The notes under the pieces are model-generated. The model was not told the DNA's origin. It was given only the letters and a program-made list of their open reading frames with translations, and made no database searches. From Phycisphaera sp. (GTDB lineage: Bacteria; Planctomycetota; Phycisphaerae; Phycisphaerales; Phycisphaeraceae), in the NCBI GenBank assembly GCA_016125215.1, contig WGMF01000026.1, forward strand, positions 1 through 64,000: 64,000 nucleotides of DNA, read 5' to 3'. Positions within the stretch are counted from its first letter, which is position 1; each line of letters begins with the position of its first letter. This document shows, one piece after another, positions 26,065 through 35,282 of this stretch. Both the position numbers and the translations under genes were made by a program.

Positions 26065-26424
26065 TCACGGGAAAGGCAGGCCCATGATCCGTACGATGCG
26101 TAGGTTATAGGTTACCACCATTTTCATGAAAAGGGGTTCGAGCAGCGCAAGAGGCATCACGATCACCGCCAGGATAAGCATGTATTCCACGCTCAGCGCG
26201 CCGCGGTCGTCACGCAGGATTTGCACGGCTTTTTGCCACAGAGGGGACAAGCACGTATGGCCGGGTATGGAAAGCCCCGCCCCTTTGAAGGGGAGGGGTT
26301 GGGGAGGGGATGTACCGCGTGATATTCCCATAGATTCCCCATTGCGGTGCCTCGGAACACCCTCCCCCAGCCCCTCCCTCTGAAGAGGGAGGGGGGTTCT
26401 CATGCGGGCGGTAAGGGTTTTCAC
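26065..26424 (-). CDS. Flp-type pilin with a palindromic element inserted in its leader (copy 3)
   Basis: The mature part begins at DDRG followed by ALSVEYMLILAVIVMPLALL, a classic Flp motif with Glu +5 and Tyr +6. A short tail (MVVTYNLRIVRIMGLPFP) follows. The frame starts with GTG at 26424 overlapping the TGA of the CpaF gene (GTGA), so it is coupled to it. Residues about 10-50 are encoded by a 123-bp dispersed element, giving a leader near 75 residues instead of the usual 10-25. Peptidase cleavage after DDRG would discard the insert. Alternatively translation starts at a weak internal GTG near the mature part. Confidence 0.65.
   Translation of the reverse strand: MKTLTARMRTPLPLQREGLGEGVPRHRNGESMGISRGTSPPQPLPFKGAGLSIPGHTCLSPLWQKAVQILRDDRGALSVEYMLILAVIVMPLALLEPLFMKMVVTYNLRIVRIMGLPFP
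26275..26397 (-). repeat. Dispersed palindromic element, copy B (in frame, pilin leader)
   Basis: Its arms read CCCCTTTGAAGGGGAGGGG on one side and CCTCCCTCTGAAGAGGGAGG on the other, around a variable core. By hand count it is 123 bp, that is 41 codons. It is open in the pilin frame on the minus strand and encodes a peptide with PLPLQREGLGEG and PQPLPFKGAG. Confidence 0.85.
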
Positions 26425-27596
26425 TTGGCCCCCTTTCCCGTGGGAGGGGCCTGTGGCGCGAAAAGTTCAGCGGTGAGTTTCACGCGGTCGGTCAGGCCCA
26501 TCCACGCCAGGTCGTCGGCAAAGTGTGGCCGGCGACCGGTCCACGTCAGTAGCTGCGCATCGGTCGTGAGGTTGAACAGGTCGTGCGTGAAATAGGTGTT
26601 GCGCACGTCGTCGTAACCGACCTCGCTGACGTGGGTGATGAGCCTGCGGCCGGTGTGCATGCGGTTGGTCTGGATGACTAGGTCGATGGCGGAGGCAACC
26701 TGGCTTCGCAGGGCGTTGAGCGGCAAGCCGACGTCGGCGAGCAGCGCCATGGTTTCGAGCCTTCGGCAGGCGTCGGCGGGGGTCGAGGCGTGCAGCGTTG
26801 CCAGCGAGCCTCGGTGTCCGCTGGTCATGGCCTGGATCATGTCGAGCGCTTCGCCCCGCCGAACTTCGCCGACCACGATGCGGTCGGGCCTCATGCGCAG
26901 CGACGTGACGAACAGGTCGCGCACGGTGATCTGACCCTTGCCATACGGGTCGGCCGGCCGGGCCTCCATCTGCACGACGTGTTCCTTCTGGACCTGCAGC
27001 TCGCGGGTGTCTTCGATCACAACGACGCGCTCGTCGTCGTGGAAGGCGGACGAGAGGACGTTGAGGAGCGTGGTCTTGCCCGAACCCGTGCCGCCGCTGA
27101 CGACGATGTTCTGGTGCGCCGCGACAGCCAGGAGCAAAAACTCCATTGCCTGCGGGGTGATGGCGCTGTTCTTGATGAGAAAGTCGGGGCTTGCGGTGGA
27201 CCGGCTGAACCTTCGGATGTTGATCGACGTGCCGCAGTCGGCAATGGGCGAGAGGACGATGCAGACGCGCGAGCCGTCGGGCAGCCGACCGTCGAGCAGG
27301 GGTCGGTCCTGACCGATGGTGTTGCCCACGAACTGCGCGACGTTGTTGGCCGCGGCGAGCAGGTCGCGCTCGGAGGCAAAGCGGACGTTGGTCTTTTCGA
27401 TCTTGCCCTTTCGCTCGACGAAGACCGCGTCGGGCCCGTTGACCATGACCTCGGAGACCGAGGGATCGTTCATGAGCGGCACGAGAGGCGCGAGGAAATA
27501 CTCGAGGCTGACCCGGTAGGCCCGACCCCCGTCGTCCCCGCTCGCCGCGTCCGGTTGCGCGTCGCCCGGCTCGATGGTGGCGGTGCTTTCAGCCAT
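26421..27596 (-). CDS. CpaF/TadA-type pilus assembly ATPase
   Basis: A 391-residue secretion ATPase. Walker A is GGTGSGKTT at about residue 166. The Asp box is VVVIEDTRELQ, and the His box region is MIQAMTSGHRGSLATLHA. The N-terminal domain has SEVMVNGPDAVFVERKGK, typical of CpaF. No FHA domain is present, in contrast to the second ATPase at 37367. It energises pilin export and assembly at the inner membrane. Its TGA overlaps the GTG of the downstream pilin. Confidence 0.93.
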   Translation of the reverse strand: MAESTATIEPGDAQPDAASGDDGGRAYRVSLEYFLAPLVPLMNDPSVSEVMVNGPDAVFVERKGKIEKTNVRFASERDLLAAANNVAQFVGNTIGQDRPLLDGRLPDGSRVCIVLSPIADCGTSINIRRFSRSTASPDFLIKNSAITPQAMEFLLLAVAAHQNIVVSGGTGSGKTTLLNVLSSAFHDDERVVVIEDTRELQVQKEHVVQMEARPADPYGKGQITVRDLFVTSLRMRPDRIVVGEVRRGEALDMIQAMTSGHRGSLATLHASTPADACRRLETMALLADVGLPLNALRSQVASAIDLVIQTNRMHTGRRLITHVSEVGYDDVRNTYFTHDLFNLTTDAQLLTWTGRRPHFADDLAWMGLTDRVKLTAELFAPQAPPTGKGAK

Positions 27597-27629
27597 AGGT
27601 TCGTGACGGTGAGTGGGAATGCGCTGGGA

Positions 27630-29813
27630 TTAGTTGCTGTCTCGGATGCGCAGGTTGATGTCGGCCCGGGTGATGCCGCGGGGGTCGAGGTCGAAGGGGA
27701 CCTTGTCGCCCAGGGCCGAGATTTTGCGTAAGAAATCGTCGTAATCGCCCTCGTATCGGAGGTTGAAGACGCCCATGCCGCCCTCGACGCCGGCCTCGTG
27801 TTTCATGAAGTCCATCTGCTGGATGCCGGGGACGTTCTGCTTGAGCCCGTCCATGACAGCCAGCACGTCCTTGGGCGTTCTGGCGTTGAAGACGGTCACG
27901 GTCATCACGCGCGGCGGGACCCACACGTCCCACATCTGCGAGCAGATGTGACCGGCGATGTAGTCGGCTGCGTCGTCAACGAGTTTCTGGAGCTGCTGGT
28001 CGTCGTAGACCTGCGCCGAGGCGTAGGAGATGCTGCCGAGGATCACGCCGTTGGCCAAGCTGATCGCGCGGACGGTGAACCCGAGCGTCGGTTTTTCATT
28101 GACCCCGACCGAGCCACGACCGCCCTGCGCGCCGGCCACGGCCAGGGTGCTGCCCGCGCGTGTGATATAGCTGTACCCGATGATGACGACATCGAGGCCG
28201 GCTTCCTTGGCTTCCTGCTGGAGCAGTTGTTCAAGCTCTTGTTCGTTGAACATCCCGCCGGCGTTGGCGGCCTTTTTGAGGATGCGGTTCTTCACAAACG
28301 TCGGGTCCACCGTGGTCAAACCCATCTTGAGGAAGCGCTGTGAGATCCCGTCTTCGACCAGGCGTGTGGTGAACTGCTGCTTCTTGCGTTCCTTGAGACG
28401 CTCGTCCTGTTCCTGTCGCCACTCCTTGTCCGCGTCGAGCAGGACCTTGGCCATGTTGGCCGGGTCGTTGCCGCCGCCGTTGGGTGAGCCGACGACGACG
28501 TTGACGGACGTGCCGGTGTTGGGGCCGGCGGCCGCGGGTTGACCGGGTGCGGCGTTCTGGGTCGCGGCCTGGGCCTGCGCCTGCGCGGCGCTCGAGGGGC
28601 TGGTGTGGCCACCCAGCGGGCGGTTGTCGTCGAGGTCCTTGGATTCATCCTCATCGATCCGGCGGTTGAGCACGACGCCGATCTTGGGCGAACCCTCCTT
28701 GCGGTAGACATCGAGGAACTTGCCCTGCAGGCACTTGGCCAGCGGGTCGTCACCGGAGAAGTCGACAAGATAATCCGTGAGCACGTCACGCAGTTCGTCC
28801 TTGTCGCAGTCTCCGTCAGCGGTAACGGAGGCCCCGCCCGCGCGACCGAAGCGCACCATGACCTGGCCGGCCTCGGAATCGGTGAGCGTCACCTCGCGGT
28901 CCAGGGCTTTCTTGGCCGCGTCCAGCACCGCCTCGCTCAATTCGAGCTGGCTGCCGGCGTATTTGACACGGAACTCGGCGATGGTCTCGACCCGGCCGCG
29001 GTTGTTGCTGGCGGTGGTGCCGCGCTTCACGCCACGGTCACGGACGGAGTCGACGCCACGCACGTCTTCGAGTGCGCGACGGAACGCGATGAGGTCGCGT
29101 GCCTCGGGCAGGTTCATGGCCAGGAGCGTGTAGGTCGTCACGTCGGTCGACTTGGCGGCGCCGTATTGCTCGATGAACTTTCTTGCGACCTGCTGGGCGT
29201 AGAGCTTGACGGTGGCCGCGTCGTTGCCCCGCATCCAGTCGAAGGCAAAGGTCGTGACCTTGCGCCCGCGGACCAGGTCCATGCCGTCAACCGTGACGCG
29301 GTAAAGCCCGCCGCGCGCCTTGACATCCGCCGAATCAACGAGCTGGATCGAGAGGATAAAGTCGCACCGCATCTTGTTGCGGACCAGTTCGAGGATGCGG
29401 GCCTCGTTCTGGCCCTCGAGCACTTTATCGTTGCGCAGCTCGGCGATGGCGGCGGCGCTGGGGTCGACCAGGTCGAGGTCAGCGTTCTGGAGGAGCACCT
29501 CCTGCACCGAGCGTTCCATGGCCATGGCGTCGGGGGAGTTGCCGATGTCGGTCAGAAGCGCCTTGCCCACGAAATCGCCGAACGAGAGCAGGTCGCTGTT
29601 GCGCCCGGTGACGATCATGATCGGCGGTTCCCCCGCGTTCTCGTAGGCCTTTTTGAAGGCCTCCACGTCGGGTGCGACGAAGTTGTTTTGGTTGTTGTTG
29701 GGGACCGGGTCGCTCTTGTATTGCGCCGCCACGGGGCAGGCGGTCACAGCCCAGGTCAGAGCGATCGCCAGCACGCCAGCGACACGATTGCACACCATGC
29801 GGTTGTCAGTCAC
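27630..29813 (-). CDS. Large exported protein of unknown function next to LpoB-like lipoproteins
   Basis: A 727-residue exported protein. The N-terminal segment (VLAIALTWAVTACPVAAQ) can be read as a lipobox (VTAC) or an ordinary signal peptide. Two similar regions, about 60-230 and 480-650, look like the LpoB/CsgG-type alpha/beta fold: each has a predicted nucleotide-fold-like strand pattern, a conserved FIEQYG or YIAGHI helix and a D-rich loop. This is my inference only. The middle is low-complexity (AQAQAQAATQNAAPG). GTG at 29813 has GAGGTGA upstream. The context of four envelope lipoproteins suggests a periplasmic or outer-membrane complex. Confidence 0.6.
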   Translation of the reverse strand: MTDNRMVCNRVAGVLAIALTWAVTACPVAAQYKSDPVPNNNQNNFVAPDVEAFKKAYENAGEPPIMIVTGRNSDLLSFGDFVGKALLTDIGNSPDAMAMERSVQEVLLQNADLDLVDPSAAAIAELRNDKVLEGQNEARILELVRNKMRCDFILSIQLVDSADVKARGGLYRVTVDGMDLVRGRKVTTFAFDWMRGNDAATVKLYAQQVARKFIEQYGAAKSTDVTTYTLLAMNLPEARDLIAFRRALEDVRGVDSVRDRGVKRGTTASNNRGRVETIAEFRVKYAGSQLELSEAVLDAAKKALDREVTLTDSEAGQVMVRFGRAGGASVTADGDCDKDELRDVLTDYLVDFSGDDPLAKCLQGKFLDVYRKEGSPKIGVVLNRRIDEDESKDLDDNRPLGGHTSPSSAAQAQAQAATQNAAPGQPAAAGPNTGTSVNVVVGSPNGGGNDPANMAKVLLDADKEWRQEQDERLKERKKQQFTTRLVEDGISQRFLKMGLTTVDPTFVKNRILKKAANAGGMFNEQELEQLLQQEAKEAGLDVVIIGYSYITRAGSTLAVAGAQGGRGSVGVNEKPTLGFTVRAISLANGVILGSISYASAQVYDDQQLQKLVDDAADYIAGHICSQMWDVWVPPRVMTVTVFNARTPKDVLAVMDGLKQNVPGIQQMDFMKHEAGVEGGMGVFNLRYEGDYDDFLRKISALGDKVPFDLDPRGITRADINLRIRDSN

Positions 29814-29954
29814 GACTCACCTCGCGGGATAGGGGTATCGATCCATCTCGTCCCGGACACACCGGTACACACGTCGCCTCGGCCCACAACCGGGCCCGAC
29901 CAATCACAAGCCACGCCGTCGGCCTGCGGCCGTCTGTCGCACCAACCCGCCGTG

Positions 29955-30371
29955 TCACTTGGCGGAACGCACTTCCAGCCGCCAGCGGGTGGACTGCGTA
30001 TCGATGGCGGTGGCTTCGATGTATCGTTCGACCTTGGGCGGCAACTGGATGTAACGCCAGCCGCCGATCGCGTCGCGCGGGCTCATCGAGTCATCGAAGA
30101 ACATGAATTGGTACTGGAGGTTGATCGCGTAACTCTCGACGTTGCGGACCGCCTGGACCACACGCATGGGGCGGACGCCGTCGGTCGGGGTGACCCGCGC
30201 GGTGCCGAACACCAGGCCGTGCTTGAGCGAGGAGTCCACAACGTTGATGGGGTACTCCTCAGTGGTGAGCTTGTCGGTCCTTCCCGCGGTGGGCGGCGAC
30301 TTGCAACCGGTCATCGCAAACAAGCCCAAGGCCAGAGCCAGAAGGGAGAGTGTTTTGAGTCGGGTCATCAT
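29955..30371 (-). CDS. YcfL-like lipoprotein (DUF1425)
   Basis: A 138-residue lipoprotein. The signal peptide ends in a lipobox (AMTGCKSPP). The single domain, with VRPMRVVQAVRNVESYAI and YQFMFFDDSMSPRDAIGGW, matches the DUF1425/YcfL fold. In enterobacteria ycfL lies beside lpoB; here two LpoB-like genes lie nearby. ATG 30371 is supported by GGAG upstream; the frame's earlier TTG is not. Confidence 0.75.
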   Translation of the reverse strand: MMTRLKTLSLLALALGLFAMTGCKSPPTAGRTDKLTTEEYPINVVDSSLKHGLVFGTARVTPTDGVRPMRVVQAVRNVESYAINLQYQFMFFDDSMSPRDAIGGWRYIQLPPKVERYIEATAIDTQSTRWRLEVRSAK

Positions 30372-30473
30372 GAGCAAATACTCCGCAAAATAGGCTGCTT
30401 AATCCACCTTAAGACCGTCAGGATACCGCAATCAGACTGCCATGATACCGCGCCGGGCGGATGTCCCCAACGG

Positions 30474-32216
30474 TTATTGAGCGGTTGCGCTCTTGGCGGT
30501 GGGGACCGGGTGCAGGATGGCGTTGTATTGGGCCTGCAGCTCACGGACCTGCCTGCTGCTGGCTTTGTAGGGGGCGTGTTTCTGCCCGAACAGTCGGGCA
30601 TAGCCGATCGTCCCGGGCAGGGGGGCAACAAGCGAGGAGCCGCCCTCGAGCACGTGCAGGGCGGGCGTGCCGTTGTCGTCGCCGACGGTCAGGCCGATCT
30701 TTTCGAGGGTGTAGAGTTCCTGGAGTTGTTCGACGGTCAAGTCCTTGAGGAAGCCCGCGCGCTGGTAACGGTCGAGGGCCTCCTGTGTGGGCGAGCAGAC
30801 ACAGTCCCCGCCGAGGATGTAGGGCAGGGCGACCGAGCCGGCCTTGGGGTCGTAGTCGTTGCAGTAAAGGACCCGGCCGCTCATCGCCCATTGCGGGGGC
30901 TGGGGGGTGGCCTGCTTCGGGCTGTTTGAGGTTGAGACGAGTTGGATGAACCGCAACTGCGCGGTGGGGCCTTGGGGCGGGGAGAGGTCGGTCAGGATGA
31001 TCGAGGATTGCGGCGCGTCAGCCACCTGGAGCTGGAGCGTCGAGCCGGGCGCGGAAATCATGGCCGGGACGATGTAGAAGCGCTGCGGCATGAGTTCGCA
31101 GTAGCGCGTGTCGGCGTGGGCGGAGGCCTTCATCAACGCGCCGGCGAGCATCATGCCCGCGCCGATCATCGCGGCGTTGCCGCTGTTGGAGTAAGCGCCG
31201 TAGCCTGCCACGCCCGCCCCCGCCGCCATCAGCGCGGTGCCGACGTAGGACTTGGCCTTACGCATGTCCTGCAGGTTGTTCCACATGTGGTCCTGCGCCA
31301 TGGCGTTGACATCGCAGATTTCGGGGTAGCTGTAGGCGTTTGAGCCGATGCTCACGACCAGCGGTGAGCCGGTGCTGGGGGTCATGGGCTGGAAGCTGGC
31401 AATGGCCTTGTCCATGCCGGTGCCGATCTTCTGTGGGCCCTGGCCGAAGCCCACGACGAGTACCGTGTTGTAGCTGCCGGTGCGGAGTTCTTCGATCAGC
31501 CCGCCGAGGTCGGGCCTCAGCGCCATGGCGTGCTGGAAGTTTTCATTGGCTTCGGTGTGGTCGCTCTCGCCGACGGCAATGTCCTGCTGCCGCGCAGCCA
31601 GGCCGGTCATGATGTAACCCAGTGCAAAGTTCGTCTCGACGTCGATCGGTTTTTCAAACGTGGCCTCGGCGATGTTTTTGTCCTGAACAACGTCCTGGGT
31701 GGAGAGGCTCTTGCCGTCGTCGGTGGTTTTGACCGCCTTGAGGTGGAAGAGCGACTGGCTGGCCACGACGCGGGCGTTGTCCCATTCGCCCTTGGTGGCC
31801 AGGTTCATGGCGACGAAGTTGATGGCCAGGGCCTGCTCGAAGGGTTCGCCTTTCCAGATCTTGGTGTCTTCGTTGAGGAGCACCGCGCCCCACTGCCTGC
31901 CCTTGTTTACGTCCTGCTGGGTGAGCAGGTCGTAGAGGTTGTTCCACGCGGCGTTGGGGTGGTCGGGTGCGTAGCCGTCGCCGAGGGTGACCATGCCCAG
32001 CCGCATCCAGTTGAGCGCGTAGTTGCGGTCGGGGTTCTGGGCTGTGGACTTGGGGTTGACCTTGAGGTCGACGTGCTTGCGCTGGTAATCCCGTCCGAGG
32101 CCCATTTCGCCTGAGTAATAGGTCCTGATGAGGTTCACGTCGGGCTTGGCGACGCAGCCCCAGGACATCAGCGACACGAGCGCGACAACACCCAACAGGC
32201 GAAGCTTTGCGGACAT
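30474..32216 (-). CDS. COG3014-like exported lipoprotein with helical repeats
   Basis: A 580-residue protein. A signal peptide with a likely lipobox (MSWGC) is followed by a TPR-like helical region (WNNLYDLLTQQDVNKGRQW, NFVAMNLATKGEWDNARV). A short hydrophobic stretch (AAGAGVAGYGAYSNSGNAAM) and a beta-rich C-terminal part complete it. This resembles COG3014, a partner of LpoB and YcfL in many genomes, as I recall. AAGGAAA precedes ATG 32216. The role is likely structural or regulatory in envelope assembly; unproven. Confidence 0.6.
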   Translation of the reverse strand: MSAKLRLLGVVALVSLMSWGCVAKPDVNLIRTYYSGEMGLGRDYQRKHVDLKVNPKSTAQNPDRNYALNWMRLGMVTLGDGYAPDHPNAAWNNLYDLLTQQDVNKGRQWGAVLLNEDTKIWKGEPFEQALAINFVAMNLATKGEWDNARVVASQSLFHLKAVKTTDDGKSLSTQDVVQDKNIAEATFEKPIDVETNFALGYIMTGLAARQQDIAVGESDHTEANENFQHAMALRPDLGGLIEELRTGSYNTVLVVGFGQGPQKIGTGMDKAIASFQPMTPSTGSPLVVSIGSNAYSYPEICDVNAMAQDHMWNNLQDMRKAKSYVGTALMAAGAGVAGYGAYSNSGNAAMIGAGMMLAGALMKASAHADTRYCELMPQRFYIVPAMISAPGSTLQLQVADAPQSSIILTDLSPPQGPTAQLRFIQLVSTSNSPKQATPQPPQWAMSGRVLYCNDYDPKAGSVALPYILGGDCVCSPTQEALDRYQRAGFLKDLTVEQLQELYTLEKIGLTVGDDNGTPALHVLEGGSSLVAPLPGTIGYARLFGQKHAPYKASSRQVRELQAQYNAILHPVPTAKSATAQ

Positions 32217-32286
32217 GGATTTTCCTTTTTTAGAAATGGTTTTGATCCCGAAAATGCCCGTAAAAATGGGCCGAAAATGTGTTGGC

Positions 32287-32862
32287 TCAATCGATCAACA
32301 TGCCCTTGGCCTGACGCTTGAGGTCGACCGAATCGTCCCAGACCTCCTCGCGCGTCCGCAGGTCGACGATCTTGCAGCGGATGTAGTAGAGGTCCGCGCG
32401 GTCGTTGACGTAGCCCTCTTTATTGCGTGCGACACGGGTGCTGGAGAAGAACGTCGCGCTCATCGTGTGCGTCGGCATCACGGAGGCCGGCTCGTCGGGG
32501 ATGTTGCCCGCCTTGCGCAGCTCCGCCTGGCGTTCGGGCGGCAGTTGGAAGCTGATGTTCCGCGTCCGCTTGAGGTCCATCACCGGGATCGAACTCTTGA
32601 TGCGATACATAATCATCCACTGCTCCGCGGTGGGGATCACGTCGGAGCTGCGGTTCTCCGCCTTGTTGATGGAGATGATGATCGGGGGCGAATTGGCGTC
32701 GCGCGAGGTGAGAAAATCACTGGCCGCCAGCTTGGCGGCGAACTGGTTGATGGTGATGTCCATGTCGTCCTGCGTCAGGGCCGTGGTCTTAGGCCCGGAG
32801 GACGAACACCCCGCGGTGAGCAGTGCCAGTGCCAGCAGAACAAACGTGGATCGCCTGACCAT
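32287..32862 (-). CDS. LpoB-like lipoprotein (first)
   Basis: A 191-residue lipoprotein. The lipobox is LLTAGCSSS. The LpoB/PF13036-type domain shows PIIISINKAENRSSDVIPT, MIMYRIKSSIPVM and a C-terminal TREEVWDDSVDLKRQ. In E. coli LpoB activates PBP1b from the outer membrane; a similar activator or assembly role is inferred. It lies in a same-strand block with the second LpoB-like gene. Confidence 0.75.
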   Translation of the reverse strand: MVRRSTFVLLALALLTAGCSSSGPKTTALTQDDMDITINQFAAKLAASDFLTSRDANSPPIIISINKAENRSSDVIPTAEQWMIMYRIKSSIPVMDLKRTRNISFQLPPERQAELRKAGNIPDEPASVMPTHTMSATFFSSTRVARNKEGYVNDRADLYYIRCKIVDLRTREEVWDDSVDLKRQAKGMLID

Positions 32863-32907
32863 AGTGTTCCCCGATGGTGTTGCGGACCCGATTGAGGTGG
32901 ATACGGT

Positions 32908-33570
32908 TTATTTGAGGGACAGGTCGTAGGACTTGGCCCAGATCTCTTCGCGTGTCGTGGGGTTGACGAGCTTGAACTCGTAGAAATACGTGCGTCGGCT
33001 GCCGCGGCTGGCTTCCATGAACTCGCCGTAGAGGATCACCATGTCCTGCGGGTTGTACGTGGCCGACCCGCTGCCCGTGTTCGGGCCGGTTTCCTGAAGG
33101 ATGTCCCCGTTGTCGCCGCCGCCGCCGTTGAGCCTCTGAAGGTCGTTGTCCACCCGGCTGCGACTCTCGACGAACATGAGGTTGTTCCGGATGACCGGGC
33201 TGCTGCGGAGCTTGGCCTTGAGCCGTGTCACGATCATGCGAAAGTCGTTGGACGGCGTGGAGGTCATGTTGTTGATGGTGCCCACTTCAAGCACCTTGCG
33301 TGAGTTGGCCCCCGCCAGGACATCGACGATGTCGCCGGCCAGTTGCTCGGCGGCGGTGTCGGTGGCTTCGAGCAGCGCGGGCAGGCTGATGTAGCCGGAG
33401 TTGCGGTCGGCCTGGGTCGTCTCGTAGGGGTCGATACGACCGCCGCTGTCGCCCCGGGGGGCCGAGGTGCAACCGGCGGCCAGCGCGATGGCGGACAGCG
33501 CCAAAGCCCAAGCCGTCATGCCGCCGCCGAGTCTGCGAAAGTTCCGCGTCTGTGGGGTGGGTGTTTTCAT
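32908..33570 (-). CDS. LpoB-like lipoprotein (second)
   Basis: A 220-residue lipoprotein. A signal peptide (WALALSAIALAAGC) is followed by a Gly/Asp-rich spacer and the LpoB-like domain with VLEVGTINNMTSTPSNDF, a YGEFMEASRG strand and the end TREEIWAKSYDLSLK. That end closely parallels the first LpoB-like protein (TREEVWDDSVDLK), so the two are paralogues. GAGG lies upstream of ATG 33570. It is the first gene of the five-gene envelope block. Confidence 0.75.
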   Translation of the reverse strand: MKTPTPQTRNFRRLGGGMTAWALALSAIALAAGCTSAPRGDSGGRIDPYETTQADRNSGYISLPALLEATDTAAEQLAGDIVDVLAGANSRKVLEVGTINNMTSTPSNDFRMIVTRLKAKLRSSPVIRNNLMFVESRSRVDNDLQRLNGGGGDNGDILQETGPNTGSGSATYNPQDMVILYGEFMEASRGSRRTYFYEFKLVNPTTREEIWAKSYDLSLK

Positions 33571-33925
33571 GGTGATGACCTCGTGGAAGGTTCTGTGTCT
33601 GGAAATGACCGGCTTTTCACGCCCTCGTTTTCAAAAGATTAAGTCTAATCCGTCGTGACTTTATTTGTCAACAGCTTCACGGGGAATGTGAACAATAAAA
33701 GATATTGACGCCCCCGCGCAGCGGGTTTAGACTCTGGACTTACGACGCCCGTGAGTCGTCTGTGTGACGTAGTGTGTCGTTGTGAGTCGTTTTTCAGAGT
33801 GTCGAGACGACGCGGAGCGGGGTCTTTCGTAGGCCATTCTCAGACAGGCCGGACACCTGTGAAACTTGTCGTGGCATATCCGTAGTCCGATGGCGTTTGA
33901 ATATCCCAAGAGACGCAGCCGACCA
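33571..33925. other. Divergent promoter region of the LpoB-like and ankyrin genes
   Basis: A stretch of 355 bases, AT-rich between 33620 and 33710, with no gene. GTGAGTCGT occurs twice, at 33751 and 33782. A plus-strand promoter candidate lies at 33705-33733. Start sites for both directions probably lie here. Confidence 0.4.
33705..33733 (+). promoter_or_regulatory. Candidate sigma-70-type promoter of the ankyrin gene
   Basis: TTGACG (-35, five of six matches) and TAGACT (-10, four of six) are separated by exactly 17 bases and lie about 190 bases before ATG 33926. The spacer contains a small CCGC-gca-GCGG palindrome. Confidence 0.35.
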
Positions 33926-35260
33926 ATGACACGCCGGCTTTACAGAACAGCCCCGGCAGCGCGCAACCCCGTGCGTTCGGTGGCGGTTTGTCTGTGGCTT
34001 TGCATCGCTTTGTTCTTGAGCCTCACCGTGGCGGCGGCGTCGGCGGATCAGACAAGCCAGCCCGCCGCAGCCGATTCGGTCTTCTCGCTTGCCACCGCGC
34101 AGCTCATCAATGCCGCTTCGGCCGGGGATGACAAAGCGATCCAGTCCGCGCTCAAGGCCGGCGGAAACGCCAACGAGAAAGGCCGGAACGACGCCACACC
34201 CTTGATGTGGATGATCTATCAGAATGACACGAAGGGCTTCGACCGTTTGCTTGCGCTCGGGGCTGACCCGTCACTTGAAAACAACCTGGGCGATTCGGCG
34301 AGTGTGCTGGCGGCCGCGTCGAAAAACGCCGACTTCGTGCAATCGCTCATCCAACACAAAGCCGACCTCACCGCTCAGGCCACCGACGGCACAACCCCCT
34401 TGATGCGGGCCGCGGCTTTGGGTTCGATCCTGTCCGTGCGTCGGCTGATCGACGCCGGCGTGCCCGTCAACACACAGGACAAGAAAGGCCGCACAGCTCT
34501 GATGTACGCGGTGCTCCGTGGCGACCGCGCGATCACCCGTACGCTGCTCAACGAGGGGGCCGACCCTTTGATCGAGGACACGCAGGGCCTTTCTGCCATA
34601 CGCTACGCCTCGATGTCTGAAGATGCCGAGCTTGTGAAGATGCTCAAGGAGCGTCAGTCGAACCCGACGCCCAAGGATGTCTTTGACGACCCGCTTGCGG
34701 CCGGCCTGGCTACGGCGGCAGCCAAGAACGACATCGCAGGCGTCGAAGCGCTACTCGAAAAAGGTGCCAAGCCCAACACGCTCGGCCGCGCCGGGCTGAC
34801 GCCTTTGATCTGGGCCGGCATCGAGAAGGCGGACAAAGGTTTCTTGAGACTCCTCGACGCCGGCGGCGACCCGAACATCATCAGCAGCAACGGCACCTCG
34901 GGCACGTTCGTCGCGGCGGGGTTCATTGACACGCAGGTGCTCGCACGAGTGCTCAAAGCCGGCGGCAAACCCGACATCCAAGGCCCCGGCGGGATGACGC
35001 CGATCATGTACGCCGCGCAGCAGGGGCTGGCGTCGAACATCACGCTCCTGGTCGAAGCCGGTCACGCCAATGTCAACGCACAGGACGCCCTGGGCCTGAC
35101 CGCGCTGCACTACGCCGTGCTCCACCGACACAAAGAGGCCGTGGCTGCGCTCGTGGCTCACCACGCGGACAAGACGATCAAAGACCAGCGCGGGCTGACG
35201 CCGGTGGACGTGGCCACGCTGTTGAAACTCGATGAGATGTTGAAAATCCTCAACCCCTAA
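33926..35260 (+). CDS. Exported ankyrin-repeat protein
   Basis: A 444-residue protein. A signal peptide (SVAVCLWLCIALFLSLTVAAA) precedes about ten ankyrin repeats, for example GRNDATPLMWMIYQND, DGTTPLMRAAALGS and GRTALMYAVLRG. A spacer near residue 250 (PTPKDVFDDPLA) divides two repeat blocks. Ankyrin stacks bind proteins; the partner is unknown. It precedes a lipase-like gene by about 20 bases, so the two are probably cotranscribed. Confidence 0.85.
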   Translation: MTRRLYRTAPAARNPVRSVAVCLWLCIALFLSLTVAAASADQTSQPAAADSVFSLATAQLINAASAGDDKAIQSALKAGGNANEKGRNDATPLMWMIYQNDTKGFDRLLALGADPSLENNLGDSASVLAAASKNADFVQSLIQHKADLTAQATDGTTPLMRAAALGSILSVRRLIDAGVPVNTQDKKGRTALMYAVLRGDRAITRTLLNEGADPLIEDTQGLSAIRYASMSEDAELVKMLKERQSNPTPKDVFDDPLAAGLATAAAKNDIAGVEALLEKGAKPNTLGRAGLTPLIWAGIEKADKGFLRLLDAGGDPNIISSNGTSGTFVAAGFIDTQVLARVLKAGGKPDIQGPGGMTPIMYAAQQGLASNITLLVEAGHANVNAQDALGLTALHYAVLHRHKEAVAALVAHHADKTIKDQRGLTPVDVATLLKLDEMLKILNP

Positions 35261-35282
35261 CCGATGACGAGGCCTGTCGGGG

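Noticed and set aside
28539-30929. 796-codon plus-strand frame through the envelope block
   Set aside because: It is antisense to three genes with clear signal peptides and has a Val/Gly/Asp-rich shadow composition.
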